A DNA stretch of 22,585 nucleotides, from NCBI GenBank assembly GCA_016201185.1, contig JACQDG010000150.1:1-22585 (forward strand), read 5' to 3'. This stretch comes from Acidobacteriota bacterium. GTDB taxonomy: Bacteria > Acidobacteriota > Terriglobia > Bryobacterales > JACQDG01. Shown in pieces: positions 7,825-15,464 of this stretch. The notes beneath the pieces are model-generated. The model had not been told where the DNA came from. It was given only the letters and a program-made list of their open reading frames with translations, and made no database searches. Each line of letters begins with the position of its first letter. Position 1 is the first letter of the stretch. The translations under genes were made by a program, and so were the position numbers.

Positions 7825-10800
7825 TTAACGCAGCCCGGCTAGTTCCTGCAGCCGGTGCCAGTTGTCCAGGCGGTCTTGCTGCGCCAGCTTCACGAACTCG
7901 TCCGGCTCGCCATTGGCATTGAAGTGCCGCGCGAAACGGCCCTCGGTGCGCGCAAAGGCGACGAAGTCCACCGGCTCGCCGGTCTTCGGGTTCTCGTACC
8001 AGTCCTCTTTCACCACCGGGTTCCCCTGCAGGCTAAGGCAGTCGCGAAGCCGCTCGCCCTTGCGCGGGTCGTAAATCAGCACTGGGAACGTCCGCGACTC
8101 CACGGCCAGCTTCGCCTGCGCCATGGCCATATTGTCCGGGATGCCGTGCTCGGGCATGCACGAGGCGTAGCAGATCACGATGGCCGGGCCGGGGAATTCG
8201 TTGGCCGCCATTATCGCGCGGTAGAAATGGTTCAGGTGGGCCGCCGTGGTCTGGGCGACGTAGACGCCGGGATGCATCATGGCGATCTGCGCCAGTTCCT
8301 TGCGATGCTCGCGCTTGCCCGGCCGGGCCTTGCCGATGGCGGACATCTTGGCGTTCTGGCCGGTGAAGGTGGCCGTCGAGGTCTGCCCGCCGGTGTTGGA
8401 ATAGACCTGCGTGTCGAGCACCAGCACCTTAATGTCCAGGCCGGTCATCAGCAGGCGCGAAAGCGACTGGAAGCCGATGTCATAGAGGGCGCCGTCCCCG
8501 CCGATGACCCACAACCGGCGCTTCGCATGGCCTTCCTGGTTCCAGCGCAGGCGAATGCCCAGCGCGTCGGCCGGCGCGTTCTCAAACAGTGAATTCGTCC
8601 ACGGCACCTTGAACGGGTTGAAGGGATAGGTAGAGCCAAAAACCGTGTTGCAGCCGGTCGCCGCCACAAGGCCGACCTCGTTGCCGTAAACGAAGCCCGT
8701 GGCGGCCAGCATCAGCCGCAGGGCCGTGCCTTCCCCGCAACCCATGCAGGAGCCGGCCCCGCCGACGTAGAGCAGGGAGCGATCGGCCAGCATCATGTCG
8801 CCCAAAGATTTCTCATTCAGGAAGCGCTCCGGCGTCTCCGGCAGGTGGTGGAACAGGTCCATGGCCCCGTCGTAAAGGTTGAGGTCGACGCCGGTCTTGG
8901 GAACCATTTCCAGCGCGTCGTGCGATCCGCAGGCCGTTACACACTCTCCGCAGCCCTTGCACTTGTCGGGGTCGATGAAGATGCCGAACAGTCCCCCCGC
9001 TTCGCCTTTTTTCACGAACAGGTCGTGGTACTTGGTGGTAACGCAGAAGTGTTGACGCAAGCTTTCGCGAAGGTCGGTTCGCTCGATTTTGCCGAGCCGG
9101 TTGTCGAGCACGTTCGGCTCCACGACCCGCGCCAGAATGGCGGTGTCCGGACACTGGTTGACGCACTCCATGCACCCCACGCAGTTCTGCGCGATGAGCC
9201 GGGGGATCTCCGGGGCCACGTGGCGGAAGCTCCGATAGATGGAGCTCGCCGGCGGCATCAGGCTGCGGGCCACATATTCGTCCGCCTCCAGTTCTGCTTC
9301 CCGGCCGCGGCTGTAGCTGCCGATGATTCGCTCGCAGAAGTCCGGCGCAACCAGATTGCCGTTAGCGGGCACGCAGGAGGCCTGCCAGTGCCATTGCGGC
9401 GTCGAGCCTGCCACAAGCTCTGGCTCCGCCGCCGGCGGGATGACCTCCTCCACCTCGTGGTAGCCGCGGCTCGCCACCGCCAGGTTCTCGGCCACCACCT
9501 TGGGTCCCAGCTTCCCGAAGTATTTTTCGAGCACCCGGTTCAGGGCGGCGAACATCTGCTCTTCGTCCAGCCCGGCCCGCTCCCGGAAGGGCGTGAGCCG
9601 CAGGAAGGCGCCCAGCAGCGCGATGCCCTGCATGCGCGTTTGCAGGTCAACGCGGCTGGCCGATTCGCGCGCGATCCGCACGCCGTCCAGCACCCAAAGA
9701 TGGAGTTCACCCTCGCGGATCTTCTGCCGGAAGGGAGCCGGCAAGCTACCCCACACCTGCTCCCGAGGCAGGTCGGACTGCAGATAGATGACCCCTCCCG
9801 GCTCGAGCCCCTCCAGCGGATCACCCAGCGAGACGGCCTGCGGGTCCTGGATGGCGGCGAATTCCACCGTGTTCAGATCGGCATGAAGACGGACCGGCTC
9901 GGGCGCGAGCGTCAGGTAATAATTTGTAGGCAGCCCCTTCTTCTCCGAACCGTATTTCGAGAAGGCCTGCACGTGCAGGCCGAACAGGTCGGCGGCGACG
10001 GCGGCGATGACCTTGTTGGTGGTCACCGAGCCGAAACCGCCCACCGAGTGGCCGCGCAGAGAGAAAGCGCCGGCCGGCCGCACGTCGGGATCAAGAGGAG
10101 CCTCTAGGGCCTCAGGATGCTTGATGCCCAGGACAAAGGAGCGCCAGCCGCCGCGCTCCATGTTGTCGGCGACGGCCAGGAAATGCCCGGGACGAATGTC
10201 GCGCCCGCCTAGCCCGGCCACCCCGGAGTAAACTTCCGGGATCGGCGCAGCCTGGTCGCGCAGGCCTTGCATGAAGGCATCGCCCAGTGCGGCTTTCACC
10301 TCGACGGTGAGCGGGTTCGATTCCGCTAGCGGCACATCCGCTCGCTCCAGCACCGTGACTCCCATACACCGGTGCAGCGCTGCAGCCAGCTCCTTCGCCG
10401 GGAAGGGCCGGAAGCTGGTGATGCTCACCGCGCCGATGCGCAGGCCCTGCCGCCGCAGATAGTCCACCGTTGCCTCGGCCGTCTCCGTCATGGTGCCCAT
10501 GCCCACGAAGGCGTATTCCGCGTCCTCCATGTGATAGGTCCGCAGCAGGCCGTAGGGCCGCCCTGTCAGCTCCGTATACTCCTTCATGGCGGCCTCGAGC
10601 GCCGGCTTCACACGCTCGTAGAAGAACCGCTGCGCCACCTTGCCCTTCATGTAGCTGTCCTGGTTTTCGACCGGTCCGCTCAACATGGGACGCGCCGGAT
10701 CAAACAGGCTGCGCAGCTTGTCGGCCGGTGCGCCGACAAATAGCTGCATCAATTCCGGTTCTGGCAGGCGCAGGCTTTCCAGCGTGTGGGTGGTCAGAAA

Positions 10801-11379
10801 ACCGTCTTGTACGTTAAGGAAGGGAGTTTCGGAATCCTCGGCGGCGCGGCGGGCGATCAACGCCAGGTCGGCGGCCTCCTGCGCGTTCCGGCCGAAAAGA
10901 ATTCCCCAGCCGCAGTCAGCCACCCCCATCACATCGTCGTGGCCGCAGTGAATGTTCAAAGCATGGGAGGTCAGCGCCCGCGCCCCGATGTGAAACACCA
11001 CCGGCAGCCGCTTGCCAGCGATGACGTAGAGCACCTCCTTCATCAGGATGAGCCCCTGGCCTGAAGTGAAATTGGCCACCCGCCCACCGGCCAGAGCAAA
11101 GCCTTCACAGGCCGAGGCCGAGCTGTGCTCCGACTCCGGCTCTAGAAACTCCAGCGGCTCGTCCCACAGGTTCCGCTTGCCGTCGGCGAATTCAGCGGCG
11201 AAACCGTCCCCCATGGGGGTGGAAGGAGTTATAGGGTAGGCGCAGGCGCCTTGCGAAATGTGCGATTCGACCCACACCACGGCCCCCGATCCATCCGCTG
11301 TGGAAGGAGTTCCAGGAAACCGGACCTGGACCTGGGTGGGATTGGTGGGTTCGGTCACAATCTGGCTGGCTGTGTACAT
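7825..11379 (-). CDS. nifJ: Pyruvate:ferredoxin (flavodoxin) oxidoreductase, single-chain
   Basis: This 1184-residue enzyme oxidatively decarboxylates pyruvate to acetyl-CoA in the cytoplasm and passes electrons to ferredoxin or flavodoxin. Domain order fits the fused NifJ form: pyruvate-binding domain I near the N-terminus (AYPITPSTPMG), gamma domain (GGFGSVTTNKVIAAVAADLFG), two [4Fe-4S] ferredoxin motifs (CVGCMECVNQC near 731 and CKGCGECVTAC near 805), a further cysteine motif CMGCGEG near 877, and the TPP motif starting GDGA near 961 and ending NTGG near 993. Length is usual for the family. The start at 11379 is chosen because GGAGGAG lies just before that ATG; an in-frame ATG 19 codons upstream has no such site. 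A related 2-oxoacid substrate cannot be excluded. Confidence 0.95.
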   Translation of the reverse strand: MYTASQIVTEPTNPTQVQVRFPGTPSTADGSGAVVWVESHISQGACAYPITPSTPMGDGFAAEFADGKRNLWDEPLEFLEPESEHSSASACEGFALAGGRVANFTSGQGLILMKEVLYVIAGKRLPVVFHIGARALTSHALNIHCGHDDVMGVADCGWGILFGRNAQEAADLALIARRAAEDSETPFLNVQDGFLTTHTLESLRLPEPELMQLFVGAPADKLRSLFDPARPMLSGPVENQDSYMKGKVAQRFFYERVKPALEAAMKEYTELTGRPYGLLRTYHMEDAEYAFVGMGTMTETAEATVDYLRRQGLRIGAVSITSFRPFPAKELAAALHRCMGVTVLERADVPLAESNPLTVEVKAALGDAFMQGLRDQAAPIPEVYSGVAGLGGRDIRPGHFLAVADNMERGGWRSFVLGIKHPEALEAPLDPDVRPAGAFSLRGHSVGGFGSVTTNKVIAAVAADLFGLHVQAFSKYGSEKKGLPTNYYLTLAPEPVRLHADLNTVEFAAIQDPQAVSLGDPLEGLEPGGVIYLQSDLPREQVWGSLPAPFRQKIREGELHLWVLDGVRIARESASRVDLQTRMQGIALLGAFLRLTPFRERAGLDEEQMFAALNRVLEKYFGKLGPKVVAENLAVASRGYHEVEEVIPPAAEPELVAGSTPQWHWQASCVPANGNLVAPDFCERIIGSYSRGREAELEADEYVARSLMPPASSIYRSFRHVAPEIPRLIAQNCVGCMECVNQCPDTAILARVVEPNVLDNRLGKIERTDLRESLRQHFCVTTKYHDLFVKKGEAGGLFGIFIDPDKCKGCGECVTACGSHDALEMVPKTGVDLNLYDGAMDLFHHLPETPERFLNEKSLGDMMLADRSLLYVGGAGSCMGCGEGTALRLMLAATGFVYGNEVGLVAATGCNTVFGSTYPFNPFKVPWTNSLFENAPADALGIRLRWNQEGHAKRRLWVIGGDGALYDIGFQSLSRLLMTGLDIKVLVLDTQVYSNTGGQTSTATFTGQNAKMSAIGKARPGKREHRKELAQIAMMHPGVYVAQTTAAHLNHFYRAIMAANEFPGPAIVICYASCMPEHGIPDNMAMAQAKLAVESRTFPVLIYDPRKGERLRDCLSLQGNPVVKEDWYENPKTGEPVDFVAFARTEGRFARHFNANGEPDEFVKLAQQDRLDNWHRLQELAGLR

Positions 11380-11982
11380 AGTCTCCTCCACTGGTGAAGA
11401 TGGTGCACCTGCAGTGCCACACGGCGCAGCCGTCAAATATCGAAATCCAGACCTTTTACCCCGGAAACGTGAGGATTAGTCAGCAGCTTTGCGCCATCTC
11501 ACCCACCCGTGGTGTGCGCCAGGGACCACATGGATTCTCGCAGTTGGCCATCAAAGAGATGTCAGGCTCGGATTTGGCGCTGCCAGCGGCCTTTTCCCCG
11601 GCTCCAGAAAGGATGTGAGACCTTCGCGCCTAAGCCAGATGCCCTGCTCGAAGCGCAACCAGCCGAGCTGTTGGAAATGATGGAGGAAATGGGAGCCCTC
11701 CAGCGAGTAGTGCCGATCATTCTGGCCAACTCTGGATTGGTCAGGCGGAAAGGCAAGCGGATCCAGCCGGGAGAGCAGACGGTCTTGGAGAACGCTGTTA
11801 GAGAGCGCGGTGACCGCCCCGGCCGGCGGCCCACCTCTAGCGAAGTGTATCAGGCCATCTCCAGCCAGACTTGTAAGACAGCTTAGTCCAAGACAGAAGG
11901 ATCGGCCGCGTTAGCAGATCGATCACCCTGCGCATACCTATAGTAGGTAACGCTATGGCATGCCGCCGGTCTGACGGTCGTC
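11380..11982. other. 603-bp interval without an intact gene
   Basis: This stretch separates the PFOR gene from the conserved unknown at 11983-12453. It holds the leader of PFOR (about 11380-11550) and a decayed Crp/Fnr-type gene (11551-11836). From 11837 to 11982 I see nothing recognisable. In the PFOR leader there is a short inverted repeat (ACGGC-GCA-GCCGT) and a GGTGCACC palindrome, but no convincing -35/-10 pair. A 125-codon plus-strand ORF at 11509-11886 overlaps the remnant and is probably a shadow. Confidence 0.6.
11551..11836 (-). pseudogene. Remnant of a Crp/Fnr-family transcriptional regulator (C-terminal helix-turn-helix, frameshifted)
   Basis: On the minus strand, 11700-11756 encodes LPFRLTNPELARMIGTTRW, the typical first part of a Crp/Fnr helix-turn-helix. 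The rest of that domain (SHFLHHFQQLGWLRFEQGIW...REGL) continues in a different frame from 11694 down to a TGA at 11551. Between the W and S codons there are 5 nt where relatives have two codons, so one base is missing. Upstream the first frame is closed by a stop near 11847, and no cyclic-nucleotide-binding domain is recognisable. Loss of the sensor domain plus the frameshift argue for a dead gene. A sequencing error could explain the frameshift but not the missing N-terminus. Confidence 0.65.
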
Positions 11983-12453
11983 TTATCTTTTGGAATGATA
12001 GCGAGTCGTAGCGGACCGCGCTTGCTCGGGAAGCCGTTCCTCGGAATAGACCTCGGGCGGCCGTTGGCGAATCTCCTGAATGCGCGAGGTTCGGATCACG
12101 CCGTGCGTGGGGTGGCGGAACTCCAGGTGCATGTCCCGGCCGATGAACTGCATTTTGATCATCGCCTTCCCCCAGGTCGAGCCATTCACTTTCACCAGCA
12201 CGGGTTGCGGGCAAAACTTGGGATGGCCGGACAGCAGAACCAGGCCATGGCCCCGGTTCTCGAGAAGGTAGAAGTGGTTCCTCGTCTCGATTTCGAGCAC
12301 AGCGCCCACTTCCAGATCCCGTAGAAACACTCCCCCTTCGATCTCCGACCGGCAGATATTGCGGTTGATCTCGTCGCTCAGGTTTGGATGAGGTACGAAA
12401 AAGTTCAGCTTGGGGCCGGCGGTCTCGGTCAAAGGGGAATGAGCGCCCGACAT
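11983..12453 (-). CDS. Conserved hypothetical protein (156 aa)
   Basis: I do not recognise a named family. The protein is soluble, with no signal peptide or membrane helix. The core (about 40-135) is rich in alternating beta strands: VFLRDLEVGAVLEIET, NHFYLLENRGHG, LVLLSGHPKFC, VKVNGSTW and MHLEFRHPTHGVIRTSRI. This suggests a small beta-barrel or PilZ-like fold. The tail is basic and probably disordered. The start at 12453 is supported by an AAGGAGG site; an in-frame start 23 codons earlier has none. It is transcribed away from the OsmC gene, and the two share a 233-bp control region. A beta-rich binding protein or regulator is a guess. Confidence 0.75.
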   Translation of the reverse strand: MSGAHSPLTETAGPKLNFFVPHPNLSDEINRNICRSEIEGGVFLRDLEVGAVLEIETRNHFYLLENRGHGLVLLSGHPKFCPQPVLVKVNGSTWGKAMIKMQFIGRDMHLEFRHPTHGVIRTSRIQEIRQRPPEVYSEERLPEQARSATTRYHSKR

Positions 12454-12514
12454 GTTCCGGCCTCCTTGCAATTCGAATGGAGCATTTGTACTGCCAAAGC
12501 CCCTATAGCATGAG

Positions 12515-12552
12515 ATACCCATTTACTCGGCAAAGTTTCGAGAAATGGGTGT
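12515..12552. repeat. Interrupted inverted repeat in the divergent control region
   Basis: Outer arms ACCCATTT (12517-12524) and AAATGGGT (12543-12550) match perfectly. Inner arms CTCG (12526-12529) and CGAG (12539-12542) also match, with a single unpaired A and a 9-nt centre. The element lies 62 bp upstream of the 11983-12453 gene and 135 bp upstream of OsmC. It could be an operator or a hairpin; no T-run follows it, so a terminator is unlikely. Confidence 0.5.
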
Positions 12553-12624
12553 GTTTCCACAGGGTCTTAGCAGGGCAAGTCTTGGATTATTGAAAGCGTG
12601 CGCTGCTAACTTATTGATGTTAAA

Positions 12625-12652
12625 GACCATTTCATCTTTTGACCATTTGGTC
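12625..12652. repeat. Direct repeat plus palindrome upstream of the OsmC gene
   Basis: GACCATTT occurs at 12625-12632 and again at 12641-12648, 16 nt apart, which puts both on nearly the same helix face 1.5 turns apart. The second copy is part of a palindrome with arms GACCA and TGGTC (12641-12652). It lies 35-60 bp before the OsmC start, where a regulator of a peroxide-stress gene would be expected to bind. No regulator can be named. Confidence 0.4.
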
Positions 12653-12686
12653 CACCGTGTGCTCTCCCTCCCCCGGAGGCTTAGGC

Positions 12687-13139
12687 ATGGGCCAAGATAC
12701 GCATTATTACGAAACTCGAATCGAGTGGGCCAAAAGGCGCAGGGGCAATATGGGAGCGGAAGGGCTCCCCGACCTGGCCGTTTCGACCCCGCCCGAATTC
12801 AAAGGAGAAGCCGGGTTCTGGACCCCGGAGCATCTATTTGTGGCCTCAGCCGAGTCCTGTCTGATGGCCACCTTCCTGGGAATTGCCGAAAACTCCCGGC
12901 TGGCGGTGACCGATTACCGCTCCTCAGCCCAGGGTAAGCTGGAATGGGTGGATGGCATTGGTTACCGCTTCACCACGGTCACCATTTCTCCACTGGTGGA
13001 GTTGGAAAAGGCCGAAGACCGCGAACTGGCCGCGCGCGTTATGACCAAGGCGGCGAAGGGTTGCCTGATCGCTCGCTCCATGCAACTGGACATGCGCGTT
13101 GAACCGAAATTTGCCGTCAAGGCCGCGGTTGCCGCCTGA
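12687..13139 (+). CDS. OsmC/Ohr-family peroxiredoxin-like protein
   Basis: This 150-residue cytoplasmic protein belongs to the OsmC/Ohr superfamily, whose members reduce organic hydroperoxides through two cysteines. Both are present: C58 in SAESCLMATF and C126 in AAKGCLIAR, at the spacing usual for the family. Length is normal. The ATG at 12687 has GGAGG 7 nt upstream; an upstream in-frame start lacks one. The stop is followed directly by the remnant of an RND permease gene, so the present neighbourhood arose by deletion or rearrangement. The gene itself looks intact. Whether it is closer to OsmC or to another subgroup cannot be settled here. Confidence 0.92.
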   Translation: MGQDTHYYETRIEWAKRRRGNMGAEGLPDLAVSTPPEFKGEAGFWTPEHLFVASAESCLMATFLGIAENSRLAVTDYRSSAQGKLEWVDGIGYRFTTVTISPLVELEKAEDRELAARVMTKAAKGCLIARSMQLDMRVEPKFAVKAAVAA

Positions 13140-13141
13140 GG

Positions 13142-13387
13142 CCGCCGCTGCGGCTGAAGGAGGGGATACTGCTCGACGAGGCGGTGATCGACGCCGGGGC
13201 GGTCCGGTTCCGCCCCATGATGCTGACCGCGGCGGCGGTGATCGTCGGCTCGGCGGTGATCCTATTCGATCCTATTTTTCAAGGCCTAGCCATCGCCCTG
13301 ATGGCCGGAGAGATCGGGTCGCTGGCGCTGTCCCGCATGACGGTGCCGGTGGTCTACTACATAGTCAATCGCAGGAGGAGTGTATGA
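13142..13387 (+). pseudogene. C-terminal fragment of an RND efflux permease (AcrB/CusA-type)
   Basis: Only about 80 codons remain of a gene normally about 1000-1050 codons long. The frame reads RLKEGILLDEAVIDAGAVRF, then RPMMLTAAAVIVG, DPIFQGLAIALMAGEI and MTVPVVYYIVN. These are the last transmembrane segments of RND permeases, where RFRP...T marks the loop before the penultimate helix region. Homology begins within a few codons of the OsmC stop. The fragment's stop overlaps the next start by 4 nt (ATGA), as in an intact efflux operon. A GTG at 13184 could start a 67-residue peptide but has no ribosome site. The most likely origin is a deletion that removed the rest of the permease. Confidence 0.8.
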
Positions 13388-13611
13388 CGATTCATCAGTA
13401 CTTGCGCGCCATTGCCGGCGCTTTCGTTCTGGCGAGCCTGTCGCTCGGCTTCTTCGTCAGTCCCTATTGGTACCTGTTCACCGCCTTCGTAGGGCTGAAC
13501 CTGTTCCAGTCGGCCTTCACCGACTGGTGCCCGATGATGACCTTTCTCCGCAAGCTGGGCGTCAAGGAGGCGGAACAAGCGGCCGTTGAACCGCCCGCGC
13601 GGGCCGCCTGA
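13384..13611 (+). CDS. DUF2892 (YgaP-type transmembrane) protein
   Basis: This 75-residue inner-membrane protein has two hydrophobic helices: about 8-25 (AIAGAFVLASLSLGFFV) and about 27-43 (YWYLFTAFVGLNLFQSAF). They are followed by the DWCPMM motif typical of this domain, with its single cysteine. The domain is common beside sulfur-transfer and metal/efflux genes. It starts with ATG overlapping the stop of the RND fragment and has an AGGAGG site, so it was the tail gene of a former efflux operon and remains translatable. Its biochemical role is not established. Confidence 0.85.
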   Translation: MTIHQYLRAIAGAFVLASLSLGFFVSPYWYLFTAFVGLNLFQSAFTDWCPMMTFLRKLGVKEAEQAAVEPPARAA

Positions 13612-13650
13612 TGAGGGACTCCGTCTTCATCGCCACGCGGGCCGGGGCGT

Positions 13651-13665
13651 CGCGAGTTTCTCGCG
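13651..13665. terminator. Short hairpin between convergent genes, possible terminator
   Basis: CGCGAG and CTCGCG form a perfect 6-bp stem with a TTT loop. It lies in the 91-bp gap between the DUF2892 gene and the universal stress protein gene, which converge. There is no T-run on either strand, so intrinsic termination would be weak. Confidence 0.3.
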
Positions 13666-13702
13666 GACACTCGGAGCGCAGCCTTGTCCCCGGTTTCCGA
13701 CT

Positions 13703-14584
13703 TCACACACTGACCACCGGGCAGGGCGATTCGCGGATGATGGCGTAGGCGTTGGTGCGCAAGCGGCCGGTGATGCCGGTGGTCGGGCTGCGGCCGATCA
13801 CCAGCAAATCGGCGTGAATCTGCTCGGCGGCCTGCCGCACCACCTTGGGCGCCTCGCCGCTTTCGATGATCACTTCCGCCTGCGTACCGACGCTGTGCTG
13901 GAGCTTGGTGATCTCCTCTTTGGCCTGGGAAACCAGCACGCCGCGCCACTCCGGCGCGAAATACGATCCGGCGCGCGCCGTCAACTCGAGGGGCGCCGAA
14001 GCGTGCGCCAGTGTGAGCCGGGCGTTGAACTCAGCGGCGGCCTGCGCCGCCCAGTCGAGCGTACGGTGGCTGTGGGAGGAGAGATCCAGGGCGCAGAGGA
14101 TGTTGTGCAGCGGGAACAATTCTTCGACAGGCGCTTCTTTCAAATGAGCCCCCGTCCAGACCGGGCACTCCACGTCATGCAAAACCTTAGCTGTCACTGA
14201 TCCTAGGATGAACCGTCGGAAAGGACCGTAGCCGTGGGTCGGCATCACGATCAAGTCCACCTTCTCGGTGTGCGCGAACTGAACGATTCCCTGCGCCGGA
14301 TCGCCTTCGAGCAACTCCCGCCGAACCGTAAGACCCTCCAGTTCAGAATCCAGGAATGTGTCCAGCATCGCCCGTTCTTTTCCGGTGGTGTCGATGAACA
14401 TCTCCTGGGCGGAGAGCACATAGCCGCCTTCCAGGGAAGCCAGCCGGTAGTTCAAAAGCGCATGCACGTGCAGCAGGATCAACTCAGAATGAAAATGCCT
14501 GGCTAGAGCCGTCGCCTGACGTCCTGCCGCCAGAGAGTTTTCATGAAAGTCCACCGGGAGGAGGATCTTGTTCACCGTCAACAT
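13703..14584 (-). CDS. Tandem-domain universal stress protein (UspA family)
   Basis: This 293-residue protein has two Usp domains (about 1-145 and 155-293). The first starts KILLPVDFHENS and carries the ATP-binding pattern G-X2-G-X9-G-S (THGYGPFRRFILGSV). The second starts NILCALDLSSHS, but its corresponding loop (GRSPTTGITGRLRTNAYAII) has lost the last Gly-Ser step, so only the first domain clearly keeps nucleotide binding. Usp proteins help survival during starvation and respiratory stress. The start at 14584 is supported by CAGGAGG; the open frame extends 47 codons further upstream without a ribosome site. A possible extended -10 (TGCTATATT) lies just upstream. Confidence 0.92.
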   Translation of the reverse strand: MLTVNKILLPVDFHENSLAAGRQATALARHFHSELILLHVHALLNYRLASLEGGYVLSAQEMFIDTTGKERAMLDTFLDSELEGLTVRRELLEGDPAQGIVQFAHTEKVDLIVMPTHGYGPFRRFILGSVTAKVLHDVECPVWTGAHLKEAPVEELFPLHNILCALDLSSHSHRTLDWAAQAAAEFNARLTLAHASAPLELTARAGSYFAPEWRGVLVSQAKEEITKLQHSVGTQAEVIIESGEAPKVVRQAAEQIHADLLVIGRSPTTGITGRLRTNAYAIIRESPCPVVSV

Positions 14585-14907
14585 GGCACGCCTCCTGGAA
14601 AGAAATATAGCAATCCAGAATCCAGAAACGGGGACGGGAGTCCCGCGCCGGCTTCGAATAGCGAGCGGCTGCAACCCCTTGACGCCGGGACGCGATGCTC
14701 CAAGGAGGGGCCGGGCGGCGGCCATGCCTGGACGTTCAGCTTCCGGCCAGTGCGGCCGTTAGTGCGTAAAATCACCCAATTAGTGGGGAAACAAGAGCCA
14801 GAAGGGCAGCAAAGTGCTGCAAAATGTAGCGCCAGCCGCTGGCAACCGGATTGCTCTTCCAGGGGATGCCGGACCAGTTCCTAAGACTGCGTTCGGCGGA
14901 GGGCGCT
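14585..14907. other. 323-bp divergent intergenic region
   Basis: This region separates the universal stress protein gene (minus) from a small membrane protein gene (plus). On the minus strand an extended -10-like TGCTATATT occupies 14604-14612, close to the stress-protein start. Two small hairpins can be formed: GCAGCA/TGCTGC (14806-14820) and GCCAG/CTGGC (14831-14843). The direct repeat ATCCAGA occurs twice in tandem near 14613-14627. No further gene is seen. Confidence 0.5.
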
Positions 14908-15198
14908 ATGCCGATCGATTTAATGCCCTGGTTGATTCTCTGGGCCATTCTCACCACAGTAGTTCTGGGCTTGGCCCTCAAGCGGTACATGCTCTACCGA
15001 AAGGAAGAAGACCTGGGGGGCTTGCACGTCGTCACGGAGGACCCGAAGATTCCGGAAGAGGAAGTGAAGCTCACCAAGAAAATGGCGCGGATCGACCTGT
15101 GGGGCCAGACGTTGACGGTCATCTCGGCCGTTCTGATCTTCGCCATCGGTGTGGGCTGGCTGTACAACCGCTGGCTGATCGAGTCCAACCTGCCGTAG
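14908..15198 (+). CDS. Small membrane protein (96 aa), unknown function
   Basis: I do not recognise a family. Two membrane helices are clear: about 6-24 (MPWLILWAILTTVVLGLAL) and about 70-90 (LTVISAVLIFAIGVGWLY). They are separated by a charged, probably cytoplasmic stretch of about 40 residues rich in Lys and Glu. There are no cysteines or heme motifs. The start at 14908 is chosen because GGAGGG lies 6 nt before it. It is followed 31 nt later by the small DUF1858-like gene in the same direction, and both converge on the NapC-like gene. A role as small partner of a membrane redox complex is only a guess from position. Confidence 0.75.
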   Translation: MPIDLMPWLILWAILTTVVLGLALKRYMLYRKEEDLGGLHVVTEDPKIPEEEVKLTKKMARIDLWGQTLTVISAVLIFAIGVGWLYNRWLIESNLP

Positions 15199-15229
15199 CC
15201 GCAGCCCGGAGAGTTCATGGAGGAAGCCT

Positions 15230-15451
15230 GTGCCGGCATTCACCGACCAGATCGACGCTCGCCACCGGATCAAGGAGGTCGTGGCCCTCTACCCGGCTAC
15301 ACGCGAGGTGTTCGAAGCCTACGGCGTTGGCCGTGGCGGATGGAACTGCGCCATTCGCATTGCGGCGTGGCGGAGCGGCATCGAGCTATCGGGCTTGCTC
15401 GAAGAACTGAACCGCGCGGCCGTCGCTCAGCCGTGGGACGCCGGGTCCTGA
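15230..15451 (+). CDS. DUF1858/DUF542-like small protein (73 aa)
   Basis: The sequence IKEVVALYPATREVFEAYGV (about 14-33), then a GGWNC motif and a C-terminal ELSGLLEELN helix, matches the layout of the small DUF1858/DUF542-like domain. In other proteins this domain sits near di-iron or nitrosative-stress functions (for example at the N-terminus of RIC/ScdA-type proteins). Here it is stand-alone. The start is GTG at 15230, supported by GGAGG 6 nt upstream. The gene ends 13 nt before the stop of the convergent NapC-like gene. The functional link to nitric oxide or Fe-S repair is family knowledge, not shown here. Confidence 0.7.
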   Translation: MPAFTDQIDARHRIKEVVALYPATREVFEAYGVGRGGWNCAIRIAAWRSGIELSGLLEELNRAAVAQPWDAGS

Positions 15452-15464
15452 CGGCCTTCGGCCC

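Noticed and set aside
11509..11886. Plus-strand ORF of 125 codons as a new gene.
   Set aside because: The opposite strand carries a recognisable Crp/Fnr helix-turn-helix remnant over the same bases. The ORF has no family resemblance and no clear ribosome site.
14806..14820. GCAGCA/TGCTGC hairpin as a terminator.
   Set aside because: It has no T-run on either strand and lies between divergent promoters rather than after a gene.
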